Below, piece by piece: positions 50,301 through 58,134 of a stretch of 64,000 nt of DNA; position 1 is the stretch's first letter; every line of letters begins with the position of its first letter. Source of the DNA: Occultella glacieicola (GTDB taxonomy: Bacteria; Actinomycetota; Actinomycetes; Actinomycetales; Beutenbergiaceae); the NCBI RefSeq assembly GCF_004353825.1, contig NZ_SMNA01000001.1:372001-436000 (forward strand). The letters are read 5' to 3'. The translations under genes were made by a program, and so were the position numbers. A model generated the notes under the pieces. The model did not search any database, was not told where the DNA came from, and saw nothing but the letters and a program-made list of their open reading frames with translations.

Positions 50301-51410
50301 ATGATCACGCGCCGAGAGCTCGCCCTGCTCCGCCTGATCGCGCAGCGCCTCGCCGGTCCCCGATGCGCCACGGCCGCGGACGCGGTGCGCCACCTCGGCG
50401 CCGCGCAGGCGCAGGACCTGCCGGGTGCGCTCACCTCGATCGCACTCCGGGTCGACGGCGGAACTCGCCGGGGCGTCGAGGAGGCCCTGGCCACGGGGCA
50501 GGTGGTGCGCTCGTGGCCGATGCGCGGGACGCTGCACCTGGTCCCGGCGGAGGACCTCGGCTGGATGCTGGCCGTCACGTCGCCGCGGATGATCGCCGGT
50601 GCCGCGCGTCGTCGCGCCGAACTGGGGATCACCGACGCGGTCCTGGACCGGGCCCGGGAGATCGCGCTGGACGCGCTCGCCGAGCGCCCCGGCCCACGGG
50701 ACGACGCGTCCGGCGGTGGGGCGACCAGCCACCGCGTGGGCCTGCGCCGGGCGGACCTGTTCGGACTCTGGCAGGCGGCCGGCCTGCTGGCGCACTCCCA
50801 GACCGCCGTGCACCTGCTCGGTCAGCTCTGCCAGGAGGCCACCCTCGTGCTCGGGCCGCTGTCCGGCACCGAGCAGCACGTGGTCGCCTACGGGGCCTGG
50901 ATCCCCGAACCCGTGCATCTGGACCGCGACGGCGCCCTGGCCGAGTGGGCCCGCCGGTACCTGCGCAGCCACGGGCCGGCCACCGACCGGGACCTCGCCC
51001 GCTGGGCCTCGCTCTCCCTCACCGACGCCCGCGCCGGGGTGAGCGCCGTACGCGAGGAGTTCACCGCCGTCGAGGTCGACGGCATCGAGCACCTGATGGA
51101 CCCCGCGCTGCCCGACCTGCTCGCCGAGCACCGCGCGCAGGCTCGGCGGCTGCGGCTGCTGCCCGGCTTCGACGAGTTCATGCTCGGCTACGCCGACCGC
51201 ACCTTCGCCGTGCCGGCGGAGTTCGAGGCCCGGATCGTGCCCGGCGGCAACGGCATGTTCCGGGCCACCGTCGTCAAGGGCGGGCAGGTGATCGCCACCT
51301 GGAAGCGCGCCGGCACGGGCGCGAGGACCCGGATCGCGCCGGAGCCGTTCGCCCCGCTCGGCCCGCGGGACCGCGCCGCCATCGACCGGCGCTACACCGA
51401 ACTGCCGTGA
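50301..51410 (+). CDS. HTH_42 (winged-helix) protein, AlkZ-like DNA glycosylase candidate
   Basis: A 369-residue protein of PF06224. The N-terminal region has the motif HLGAAQAQDLPGALTSIALR, with the Q-x-Q/D dyad that is catalytic in the interstrand-crosslink DNA glycosylase AlkZ. VVRSWPMRGTLHLVPAEDLG and LLPGFDEFMLGYADR are further family blocks. Members usually carry the generic name winged-helix DNA-binding protein, so repair activity is an inference. ATG 50301 lies 6 bases after CATACT without a ribosome site. A second gene of the same family is at 55215-56384, so this genome has at least two. Confidence 0.83.
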   Translation: MITRRELALLRLIAQRLAGPRCATAADAVRHLGAAQAQDLPGALTSIALRVDGGTRRGVEEALATGQVVRSWPMRGTLHLVPAEDLGWMLAVTSPRMIAGAARRRAELGITDAVLDRAREIALDALAERPGPRDDASGGGATSHRVGLRRADLFGLWQAAGLLAHSQTAVHLLGQLCQEATLVLGPLSGTEQHVVAYGAWIPEPVHLDRDGALAEWARRYLRSHGPATDRDLARWASLSLTDARAGVSAVREEFTAVEVDGIEHLMDPALPDLLAEHRAQARRLRLLPGFDEFMLGYADRTFAVPAEFEARIVPGGNGMFRATVVKGGQVIATWKRAGTGARTRIAPEPFAPLGPRDRAAIDRRYTELP

Positions 51411-51429
51411 GCCGCCCTAGCGTCCGACG

Positions 51430-51582
51430 TCAGCGGGTCTTGCGTGCGGCCTCGCGGATCTTCTGAGCGCTGCGGTCATAGTCGCTGCGCTTGGCGGGCA
51501 CGACCGCCGTCCGTCGGCCTTCCAGTGTGGTGGCCTTGCCGTAGGAGCCAAACTTGCTCGGGTCGCGCTGTGGTGTCGCCAT
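51430..51582 (-). CDS. Small basic protein, 50 aa
   Basis: A 50-residue protein (MATPQRDPSKFGSYGKATTL at the start, ending QKIREAARKTR). It is highly basic and lacks hydrophobic segments. I do not know the family. ATG 51582 was chosen over an upstream frame start because a GAAGG-like sequence lies before it and the upstream residues look random. It may be an RNA- or DNA-binding protein, but this is a guess from charge alone. Confidence 0.5.
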   Translation of the reverse strand: MATPQRDPSKFGSYGKATTLEGRRTAVVPAKRSDYDRSAQKIREAARKTR

Positions 51583-51598
51583 GGGCTTTTCGCCTTCG

Positions 51599-52865
51599 CT
51601 AATTCGTGACTCTTGAGCGTACTGCAGCCATCCGACGCGATGCACGGAGGCGCAGCGAACGAACGATCGATCCCCAAGTGCACATCGCCACGAACGCACC
51701 TGAGATGGCGAGCGCGGCGTACCAGAAGATCATGAACCAGGGATCTCGTAACTCCCAGGTGAGCGATGCTGCCGCAGTCACGAGCAAACCGGTGCACGCG
51801 CCGATGATGAGTCGTAGCGGCGTCAACAGCCTGGACGTCAGGGCATGTTCGCGGACTCCGAGAAACACCGTGACCACAACTGCAGGAAGGGCGAGAAGAG
51901 AAGAGCAACGCCGCCGAGTCCTCCGGACGCGACCAGGTACGCATAGGCCGATCGTTCGGACTCACTGCGCACCTCGAAGGCGCCGTGGGCGTGCGCTACT
52001 ACGCCGCCGAACTCGTCCTGTGCACCAGTTGGGTTGCTGGACCCGGACGGAAGTTCAAGTGACTCGGACACCACGCCACTCGGCAGGTGTACCTCCAGGT
52101 GGTACGAAGCTGCATCTCCAGCCGCTGGCACCGGGATCGCGAGGGCCGCCGGACGCGCCCCCAGGCTGGCAAGTATCGCCGGCCCCCGGAGTTCGATGTG
52201 AAAGAAATGCGATGTCTTCAGTACCCGTCGAACGCCAGCGTGCTCGGGGGAGACGAGCGCGAACAGAATGAAGTTCTCCTCCAGGTCGAACAGGAGTGAC
52301 CGGGATGCCTCGCCGATCATCGCCAGTTCCTTCGGGACCAGGATGGGTTCGTCACCGAATGAGCCCGTATTGAGAAGAAGTTCGGCCGGTGATCCGCCTG
52401 CGGGTGACCAACCGCCGGGCGTCAGCAGAATCTGCTTCAGAGCCGTTGCCAATTGCGGGTTCGTCGGCCATCCACGCTCAATGTGAATCGGAGCATCTCC
52501 AGGGCCAGCGCGGCGCTGTCGCGCATCCCAAGCACGGGCAGCGGGGCGCCATCCGGCCCGGTGATATTGAAGTCCTTGAGCGGGCCCTTGCGAAAGAGAG
52601 TGATCGGAACAACCAACTGGGCATCACGCCCTCGGGACCAGGTAAGTCTGACGTCGTTCGGCACCGTGCAGTCGATCGAGATGCGCCAACGCCCGCGGTC
52701 TCCGCTCTCGAGCCTCATGCTATCCACGCGTCGGTGCTTCCAAGCCTGCGGGAAGAGCGTGAGTTCGGCGATCGCCGCGCCGCGCCGCGCGACCGACTGT
52801 TCCGCGTGCCTAGCGTGGGCTCTGTGCGAGAGCCGGGCGATCGGTCCCCTCATGTCGCTCATCAT
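51599..52865 (-). pseudogene. Membrane-associated hypothetical protein gene broken by two frameshifts
   Basis: Three overlapping minus-strand frames read as one protein of about 430 residues if two single-base losses are repaired. Part 1 (ATG 52865 to stop 52437) has VVPITLFRKGPLKDFNITGP and ends RTRNWQRL. Part 2 continues near 52450 as ATALKQILLTPGGWSP, includes SRSLLFDLEENFILFALVSP and ends in LLFSPFLQLW near 51880. Part 3 continues VVTVFLGVREHALTSRLLTP and two transmembrane helices (ACTGLLVTAAASLTW and IFWYAALAISGAFVA). The GC bias is weaker than in the neighbours. Alternatives are two sequencing errors or three small genes, less likely because the frames join in register. Confidence 0.75.
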
Positions 52866-52988
52866 GGCGGACCACGGAGGCTCGGATGCTGTCGTTCGGA
52901 ACCGCTGTGGACAAGCATCCGCGGAAGGAGTGGGCTCGTCGTCAGACACTGGGATCGGTAGGAGCCGGGGCGCAGCGATCGTGCCGGT

Positions 52989-53591
52989 ATGAGAAGCCTC
53001 CTCGGTCTGCTGCGGGTGATCGCCATCCTCGTGGCGGCCTGCGGTGCGGTGACCGTGCTCGCCGGCCCGCTGCTCCTGGTGATCGGCAGCCACGACTTCC
53101 GGCAGGGCACCACCACCGTCGAGGGGGACGCGGGATCCCTGGTCACCCTGCTGACGGACGACTATCTGGGCGGGGGCCGGTGCACGTTCGAGGGTGGGCT
53201 GACGCAGGTCGAGACGCTGTCCTCGGGCAGCTACGAGATCAACGGGGTGGCGTTCTTCGCGCAGGCCACGCTGGAGGTGACCGCGTCCGGAGGCGGGTCG
53301 ATCACCTGCGAGCCGGGGCTCCTCTACTACCTCTCACCGATGCCGTCGTGGCTGGCCGCACCGGTGCAGGCGATGTCCGGGCAGGGTCTCACCGGCCCGG
53401 TCGTCGCGATCGGGCTCGGCATCGCGGTGGCGTTCGTGACCGGCCTGGTCAGGTCGATGCTCGCCGAGCCGGAGCGACGTCGACCCGGGGGTCGCCCGGG
53501 TTCGCCGACCGGTGGGGATTCGGACCGGTCGGCCCGCCCGGATCTGCCCGAGCCGCCCGGGCTCAGGCCGGGGGAGTACCGAGCGCGGTGA
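52989..53591 (+). CDS. Membrane protein of unknown function, 200 aa
   Basis: A 200-residue protein with an N-terminal hydrophobic segment ([20 protein letters not shown]) and a second helix near 140-160 ([20 protein letters not shown]). Between them is an extracytoplasmic beta-like domain with two Cys (GRCTFEGG and ITCEPG). The tail is Arg/Pro/Gly-rich. I recognise no family. ATG 52989 was taken because the signal begins there; no strong ribosome site is seen. Its 3' end overlaps the sigma-factor gene on the other strand by 29 bases (53563-53591). Confidence 0.7.
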   Translation: MRSLLGLLRVIAILVAACGAVTVLAGPLLLVIGSHDFRQGTTTVEGDAGSLVTLLTDDYLGGGRCTFEGGLTQVETLSSGSYEINGVAFFAQATLEVTASGGGSITCEPGLLYYLSPMPSWLAAPVQAMSGQGLTGPVVAIGLGIAVAFVTGLVRSMLAEPERRRPGGRPGSPTGGDSDRSARPDLPEPPGLRPGEYRAR

Positions 53592-54795
53592 GCCGCCCCC
53601 GCAGCAGGTCCGTCTCGGCGGCGTTGTCGGTCAGCTCCATTGCCCGTCGCAGCGCGGCGGCCGCCTCGCCGGTCCGGCCCAGCTCGGTCAGGAACTCGGC
53701 CCGGGTCGCGTGGAACAGGTGGTAGCCGTCGAGCCCGTCGAGGACGTCCACCTCGGCCAGGGCCGGCCCCGGCCCGGCCACCTGCGCAAGGGCGACGGCC
53801 CGGTTCAACCGCACCACCGCCGTCGGGCTCCATGAGAGAAGCTGGTCGTAGAGCGCGAGGACCTGGAACCAGTCGGTCTGCGCGTGGGTCGCGGCGTCGC
53901 TGTGGACCGCGTTGATCGCGGCCTGCAGTTGGTACGGGCCGGGGGCGCCCCGACGCAGGCAGGCGCGGACCAGATCCTGGCCCTCCGCGATCAGGTCGGC
54001 GTCCCAGCGGTCGCGGTCCTGGTCGGCGAGCAGCACGAACTCCCCGTCGGGCCCGGTGCGGGCCGCACGCCGGGACTCGGTCAGCAGCATCAGGGCGAGC
54101 AGCCCGCGGGCCTCCGGTTCGTCCGGCATCAGCTCGACGAGCACCCGGCCCAGGCGGATCGCCTCGCGGCACAGGTCCGCGCGCACCAGGTCATCCCCGC
54201 TCGACGCGGTGTAGCCCTCGTTGAAGATCAGGTAGACGACCGCGAGCACCGACGTCAGCCGGTCCGGCAAGTCGTGGTCCTCGGGCACCCGGTAGGGGAT
54301 GTTCGCGGCCGTGATCTTGCGCTTGGCCCGCACGATCCGCTGGGCCATGGTCGCCTCGGGCACGAGGAACGCCCGGGCGATCTCCGGCGTGGTGAGCCCA
54401 CCCAGGGTGCGCAGCGTGAGCGCCACCCGCGCGGCCGGGGCGATGGCCGGGTGGGCGCAGGTGAAGATCATCCGGAGCTGGTCGTCCCTCACCGGACCCA
54501 CCGGCTCGGGCTCGTCGCGTGCGTGCAGCAGCGCGGCCTCGGCGTACTTGTCATGGCTCTTCGCCTCCCGGCGGAGCCGGTCGATGGCCCGGTTGCGGGC
54601 GGTCACCACGATCCACGCCCCGGGGTTCGGTGGTGTCCCGTCCCGGGGCCACCGCTCCACGGCGGCGATGAACGCGTCCTGCACCGCGTCCTCGGCGAGG
54701 GAGAGGTCGCCGAGGACGCGGGTCAGGGTGGCCACGCACCGTCCGTGTTCCTCGCGGAACACCCGCCCGACGGCGGCGGTCGCGTCCGGCGTCAT
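53563..54795 (-). CDS. ECF42-type RNA polymerase sigma factor with C-terminal TPR-like domain
   Basis: A 410-residue sigma-70 family protein. Region 2 is [20 protein letters not shown] followed by [17 protein letters not shown], and region 4 is [20 protein letters not shown] with the HTH. The long C-terminal extension (about 190-410) with [20 protein letters not shown] is the TPR-like part typical of ECF42 sigma factors. ECF42 factors lack an anti-sigma gene and are paired with a DGPF-type protein, as here: the DGPF gene ends 7 bases upstream. The regulon is unknown. Confidence 0.9.
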   Translation of the reverse strand: MTPDATAAVGRVFREEHGRCVATLTRVLGDLSLAEDAVQDAFIAAVERWPRDGTPPNPGAWIVVTARNRAIDRLRREAKSHDKYAEAALLHARDEPEPVGPVRDDQLRMIFTCAHPAIAPAARVALTLRTLGGLTTPEIARAFLVPEATMAQRIVRAKRKITAANIPYRVPEDHDLPDRLTSVLAVVYLIFNEGYTASSGDDLVRADLCREAIRLGRVLVELMPDEPEARGLLALMLLTESRRAARTGPDGEFVLLADQDRDRWDADLIAEGQDLVRACLRRGAPGPYQLQAAINAVHSDAATHAQTDWFQVLALYDQLLSWSPTAVVRLNRAVALAQVAGPGPALAEVDVLDGLDGYHLFHATRAEFLTELGRTGEAAAALRRAMELTDNAAETDLLRGRLTALGTPPA

Positions 54796-54802
54796 CGGCG
54801 GC

Positions 54803-55162
54803 TCACTCGGTCGGTTCCGCCTGGAACGGGCGAACCTCGACCGGGGAGAAGCAGGCCTTCGAGGCCTGGTCGGCGTACTTCAGGGCCGCGTCCAGGTCCG
54901 GGGCCTCGATCACCCAGAAGCCGCCGAGCTGTTCCTTCGTCTCCAGGAACGGGCCGTCGGTGACCACCGCGTCGCCCTGGGTGCTGTCGACCTTCGTGGC
55001 GGTGCTGGACGGCTCGAGTCCGCCACCGAACACCCAGGCCCCGGCCTGCTGCAGCGAGTCGTTGAAGGCCCCCACCTGCGCGTAGGCCTCCTCGAGACCC
55101 TCGGCGGGGATGTCGGCCATCTCCTGGTCGGTGCTCCAGATGGAGAGCAGGTACTGCGTCAT
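54803..55162 (-). CDS. YCII/DGPF domain protein paired with the ECF42 sigma factor
   Basis: A 119-residue protein. The family signature [20 protein letters not shown] near residue 70 contains the DGPF motif. The N-terminus [15 protein letters not shown] is the usual start of such YciI-related proteins. It is co-transcribed with the ECF42 sigma factor, and together they form the standard ECF42 unit of actinomycetes. The DGPF partner is thought to be a regulated target or input protein, though its biochemistry is unknown. ATG 55162 has AGGAGGA upstream. Confidence 0.92.
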   Translation of the reverse strand: MTQYLLSIWSTDQEMADIPAEGLEEAYAQVGAFNDSLQQAGAWVFGGGLEPSSTATKVDSTQGDAVVTDGPFLETKEQLGGFWVIEAPDLDAALKYADQASKACFSPVEVRPFQAEPTE

Positions 55163-55214
55163 GTCGGTTCCTCCTGTTCGACGGCGGGCCCTGGTGGCCT
55201 GCCTCTCACCCCTG

Positions 55215-56384
55215 CTACGAACGACGGGTGCCCGGATCGACACCTCGGCCAGAATTCTTTCCGAGGTTCTTCCCGCTCGCCTCGACGCGTCGCGGATCGA
55301 AGGCCTCCCGGGGTGCGCCGAGGAAGGTGGCGAGCCGGTCGGTCGCGGTCTCGACGGCCGCCGTCTGCTCCGCGGTCAGACTCGAGGCGAGCTTGAGCTC
55401 GATGCGGGCGACGCCGCGGCCCGGGGCCCGCTTCCAGGTGCCGGCGTTCAGCCCGTCGACGACCACGGTCGAGGCGTACGGGTCGATCCAGGGGTCCGCC
55501 TCCGGCCCGCGCGGATGCCCGTCGGCGACCGGGAACCCGAGTGCCGGATAGGTCAGGGTCGCCTCGTCGTAGGTCGGTAGCAGGTGCGCGCGTGGCGCGT
55601 CCGGGGCGGTCCGCGCCGGAACGGAGGGGTCGAACCACAAGGTGGTCCCGTCCACCTCCACCGACTCCAGCGCATCGCCGACGATGTCCAGGCCCCGCCG
55701 CACGTCGGCCTGGGTCACGGCGGCCCAGCGGGTCAGGTCCTTGATCGAGGCTGGACCATGCCCAGCGAAGAACCGGTGCACCAGGGCGCCGAGGGCCTCG
55801 TCCCGTTCGAGTTCGGGCTCGGGCGGCAGGATCTCGTCGACGAGCAGGTACGTGTGCTGGGCGCCCTTCATCGGCCCGTTCACGATCACGCCCATGAGCT
55901 CGTTCATCAGGTGCAGGTCCCCGAGCGGCAGCCCCTTGTCCGGCAGGCCGGCGGAGCGCATGTGCGGGGCGATCTCCCGGCGGGTCAGCGCGGTGCGCCC
56001 GGCGAGGATCTTCCGGAACACGTCCGCCCCGCGGGCGGCCACCTCCGTGTCGAGACCGAGTTTGGCGAAGTGGCCGCGCATGCCGGAGAGCACCTTGGGC
56101 GACGTCAGCCCGAGGATCCAACGCAGGTCCTCGGGTGCCACGAAGTGCCAGGTGGGCCGCAGGATGTGGGTCCGCAGGAAGGCGCCCGCGTCGTAAGCGG
56201 CGCGGATCCCGTCGTCGGTGGCGCCCCTGGTGCGCATCCCGACCGACCACAGGGCGTTCGGGGCCTCCTGCGCCTGGACGCAGGTCAGCAGCCGGACCGC
56301 GTCCACGGCGTCGGGCAGACCGGGCGAGGTCAACCGTTGGGTGGCCATCCGTCGGCGCAGCACCCACTCGCGCGTCGTCACCAT
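55215..56384 (-). CDS. HTH_42 (winged-helix) protein, second AlkZ-like paralogue
   Basis: A 389-residue PF06224 protein. It has VQAQEAPNALWSVGMRT (Q-x-Q block), THILRPTWHFVAPEDLRWIL, and LLPTYDEATLTYPALGFPVA with the family's C-terminal layout. The catalytic-type glutamines are kept, so it may be a DNA glycosylase, but only a few members have been tested. ATG 56384 is preceded by CATAGT 8 bases upstream, and ATG 56390 is the other option. It is a distant relative of the protein at 50301 (different lengths and motif details), so the two may repair different lesions. Confidence 0.83.
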   Translation of the reverse strand: MVTTREWVLRRRMATQRLTSPGLPDAVDAVRLLTCVQAQEAPNALWSVGMRTRGATDDGIRAAYDAGAFLRTHILRPTWHFVAPEDLRWILGLTSPKVLSGMRGHFAKLGLDTEVAARGADVFRKILAGRTALTRREIAPHMRSAGLPDKGLPLGDLHLMNELMGVIVNGPMKGAQHTYLLVDEILPPEPELERDEALGALVHRFFAGHGPASIKDLTRWAAVTQADVRRGLDIVGDALESVEVDGTTLWFDPSVPARTAPDAPRAHLLPTYDEATLTYPALGFPVADGHPRGPEADPWIDPYASTVVVDGLNAGTWKRAPGRGVARIELKLASSLTAEQTAAVETATDRLATFLGAPREAFDPRRVEASGKNLGKNSGRGVDPGTRRS

Positions 56385-56639
56385 GGGCACCCACTATGGC
56401 GCAGCCGGGACCGCGGGCGGGAGACCCGTGTGGCGACTCGTTGCCGAACGGAGCCGCTCCGTCTCACATCGTGGAAGTTCGTGGGCGTGCGACTCGACTC
56501 GTCGGCGGAGGCGGCACGATGACACGCGGTCGCGGAGTCGTACGGCTGCGGAACGATCCCGTGGCGAGTGTCCCGCGACCCGCTCGACCGTGCGATGACC
56601 GCGGTCGCCCGTCGCCCACCCGAAAGGTCCTCGCCCGTC

Positions 56640-58028
56640 ATGACCACCCGCACATCCGAGCCGCAGGCCAAGCGGCGGCTCCGGTTCCCCTCGTTCAGCG
56701 CCCAGATCGTCATCGCCCTCGTCCTGGGCGTCGCGCTGGGCTGGCTCGCACTGACCATCGGTCCCGTCACCGACGCCAACGGTGAGGAGGCGCCGAACTG
56801 GCTCACCGAGACGCTCAGCACGATCGGATCGTCGTTCGTGACCCTGCTGCGCGCGATCGTCCCACCCCTGGTGTTCACGGCGATCGTCGCGTCCATCGCG
56901 AACCTGCGGAAGGTCACGAACGCGGCCCGCCTCGCCGGGCAGACTCTGCTCTGGTTCGCCATCACCGCGCTGATCTCGGTGGCCATCGGGATCGCACTCG
57001 GCCTGATCCTGCGGCCCGGGGAGAACACCTCGATCGGAGCCGACGCCGCGGAGGATCCGGGCCGGACGGGCAGCTGGCTGGACTTCCTCACCGGGCTGAT
57101 CCCCGGCAACGTTCTCGGGCTCGGGGCCTCCGCGGGCGGGGACGGCTCGATCTCGGTCAGCTTCAACGTCCTCCAGATCGTGGTGGTCTCGCTCGTGGTC
57201 GGCCTCGCGGCGCTGCGCACCGGCAGCAAGGCCGAGCCGTTCCTCACGTTCAACGCCTCGGCGCTCGCGATCGTGCAGAAGGTGCTGTGGTGGATCATCC
57301 GCCTCGCGCCGCTCGGCACCCTCGGGCTCATCGGCCGCGCCATCGCGACCTACGGCTGGGACCTGCTCGCCCCGCTCGCCACGTTCACCGTGGCCATCTA
57401 CGTGGGCCTCGCGCTCGTGCTGTTCGTGCTCTACCCGGTGCTGCTGCGCGCCAACGGGCTGTCCGTGCTCAGCTACTTCCGCGGCGCCTGGCCGGCGATC
57501 CAGCTCGGCTTCGTCTCCCGTTCCTCGATCGGCACCCTGCCGGTGACCGAGCGGGTCACCGAGCGCAACCTCGGGGTGCCGCGCGAGTACGCGTCGTTCG
57601 CGGTGCCACTCGGCGCGACCACGAAGATGGACGGCTGCGCGGCGATCTACCCGGCCATCGCGGCGATCTTCGTGGCCCAGTTCTACGGCATCGACCTGTC
57701 GATCACGGACTACCTGCTGATCGCGTTCGTCTCCGTGGTCGGCTCGGCCGCGACCGCGGGTCTCACGGGCGCGCTCGTGATGCTGACCCTCACCCTGTCC
57801 ACGCTGGGGCTCCCGCTCGCCGGGGTGGGTCTGCTGCTCGCGATCGACCCGATCCTGGACATGGGCCGGACCGCCGTGAACGTCGCCGGCCAGGCGCTCG
57901 TGCCCGCGATCGTGGCCAAGCGGGAGGGCATCCTCGACGTCGAGCAGTACCGACGGGCGAACGCCGAGGACCTGTTCACCGAGGACGAGGAGGCAGCCGC
58001 CGAGCCGGAGCTGGCCGGCACCCGCTGA
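56640..58028 (+). CDS. Dicarboxylate/amino acid:cation symporter (DAACS family)
   Basis: A 462-residue secondary transporter with about eight helices and two hairpins. The signature region SRSSIGTLPVTERVTERN (serine-rich hairpin 1), GATTKMDGCAAIYPAIAAIF and AIDPILDMGRTAVNVAGQAL (Asp-Arg-Asn motif) match glutamate/C4-dicarboxylate carriers. The TTKMDGCA sequence is typical of the actinobacterial subgroup. It takes up dicarboxylates or acidic amino acids with Na+ or H+. ATG 56640 is weakly placed relative to GAAAGG. It stands alone and is followed by a 21-bp hairpin. Confidence 0.93.
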   Translation: MTTRTSEPQAKRRLRFPSFSAQIVIALVLGVALGWLALTIGPVTDANGEEAPNWLTETLSTIGSSFVTLLRAIVPPLVFTAIVASIANLRKVTNAARLAGQTLLWFAITALISVAIGIALGLILRPGENTSIGADAAEDPGRTGSWLDFLTGLIPGNVLGLGASAGGDGSISVSFNVLQIVVVSLVVGLAALRTGSKAEPFLTFNASALAIVQKVLWWIIRLAPLGTLGLIGRAIATYGWDLLAPLATFTVAIYVGLALVLFVLYPVLLRANGLSVLSYFRGAWPAIQLGFVSRSSIGTLPVTERVTERNLGVPREYASFAVPLGATTKMDGCAAIYPAIAAIFVAQFYGIDLSITDYLLIAFVSVVGSAATAGLTGALVMLTLTLSTLGLPLAGVGLLLAIDPILDMGRTAVNVAGQALVPAIVAKREGILDVEQYRRANAEDLFTEDEEAAAEPELAGTR

Positions 58029-58031
58029 CCC

Positions 58032-58084
58032 GACGGAACGCGCCGGCCCGGTCGGGGAATCCCGACCGGGCCGGCGCGTTCGTC
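58032..58084. terminator. Perfect 21-bp hairpin, bidirectional terminator
   Basis: The arm 58036-58056 pairs perfectly with 58061-58081 around a GAAT loop, with a further 3 pairs outside a 1-base bulge. It lies between the convergent symporter and lamin-tail genes and can stop transcription from either. Confidence 0.85.
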
Positions 58085-58134
58085 ATAGGGATGGTCGGAC
58101 CGGCCGATGGTGCGCCGACCGGCCCGACCGCCGG

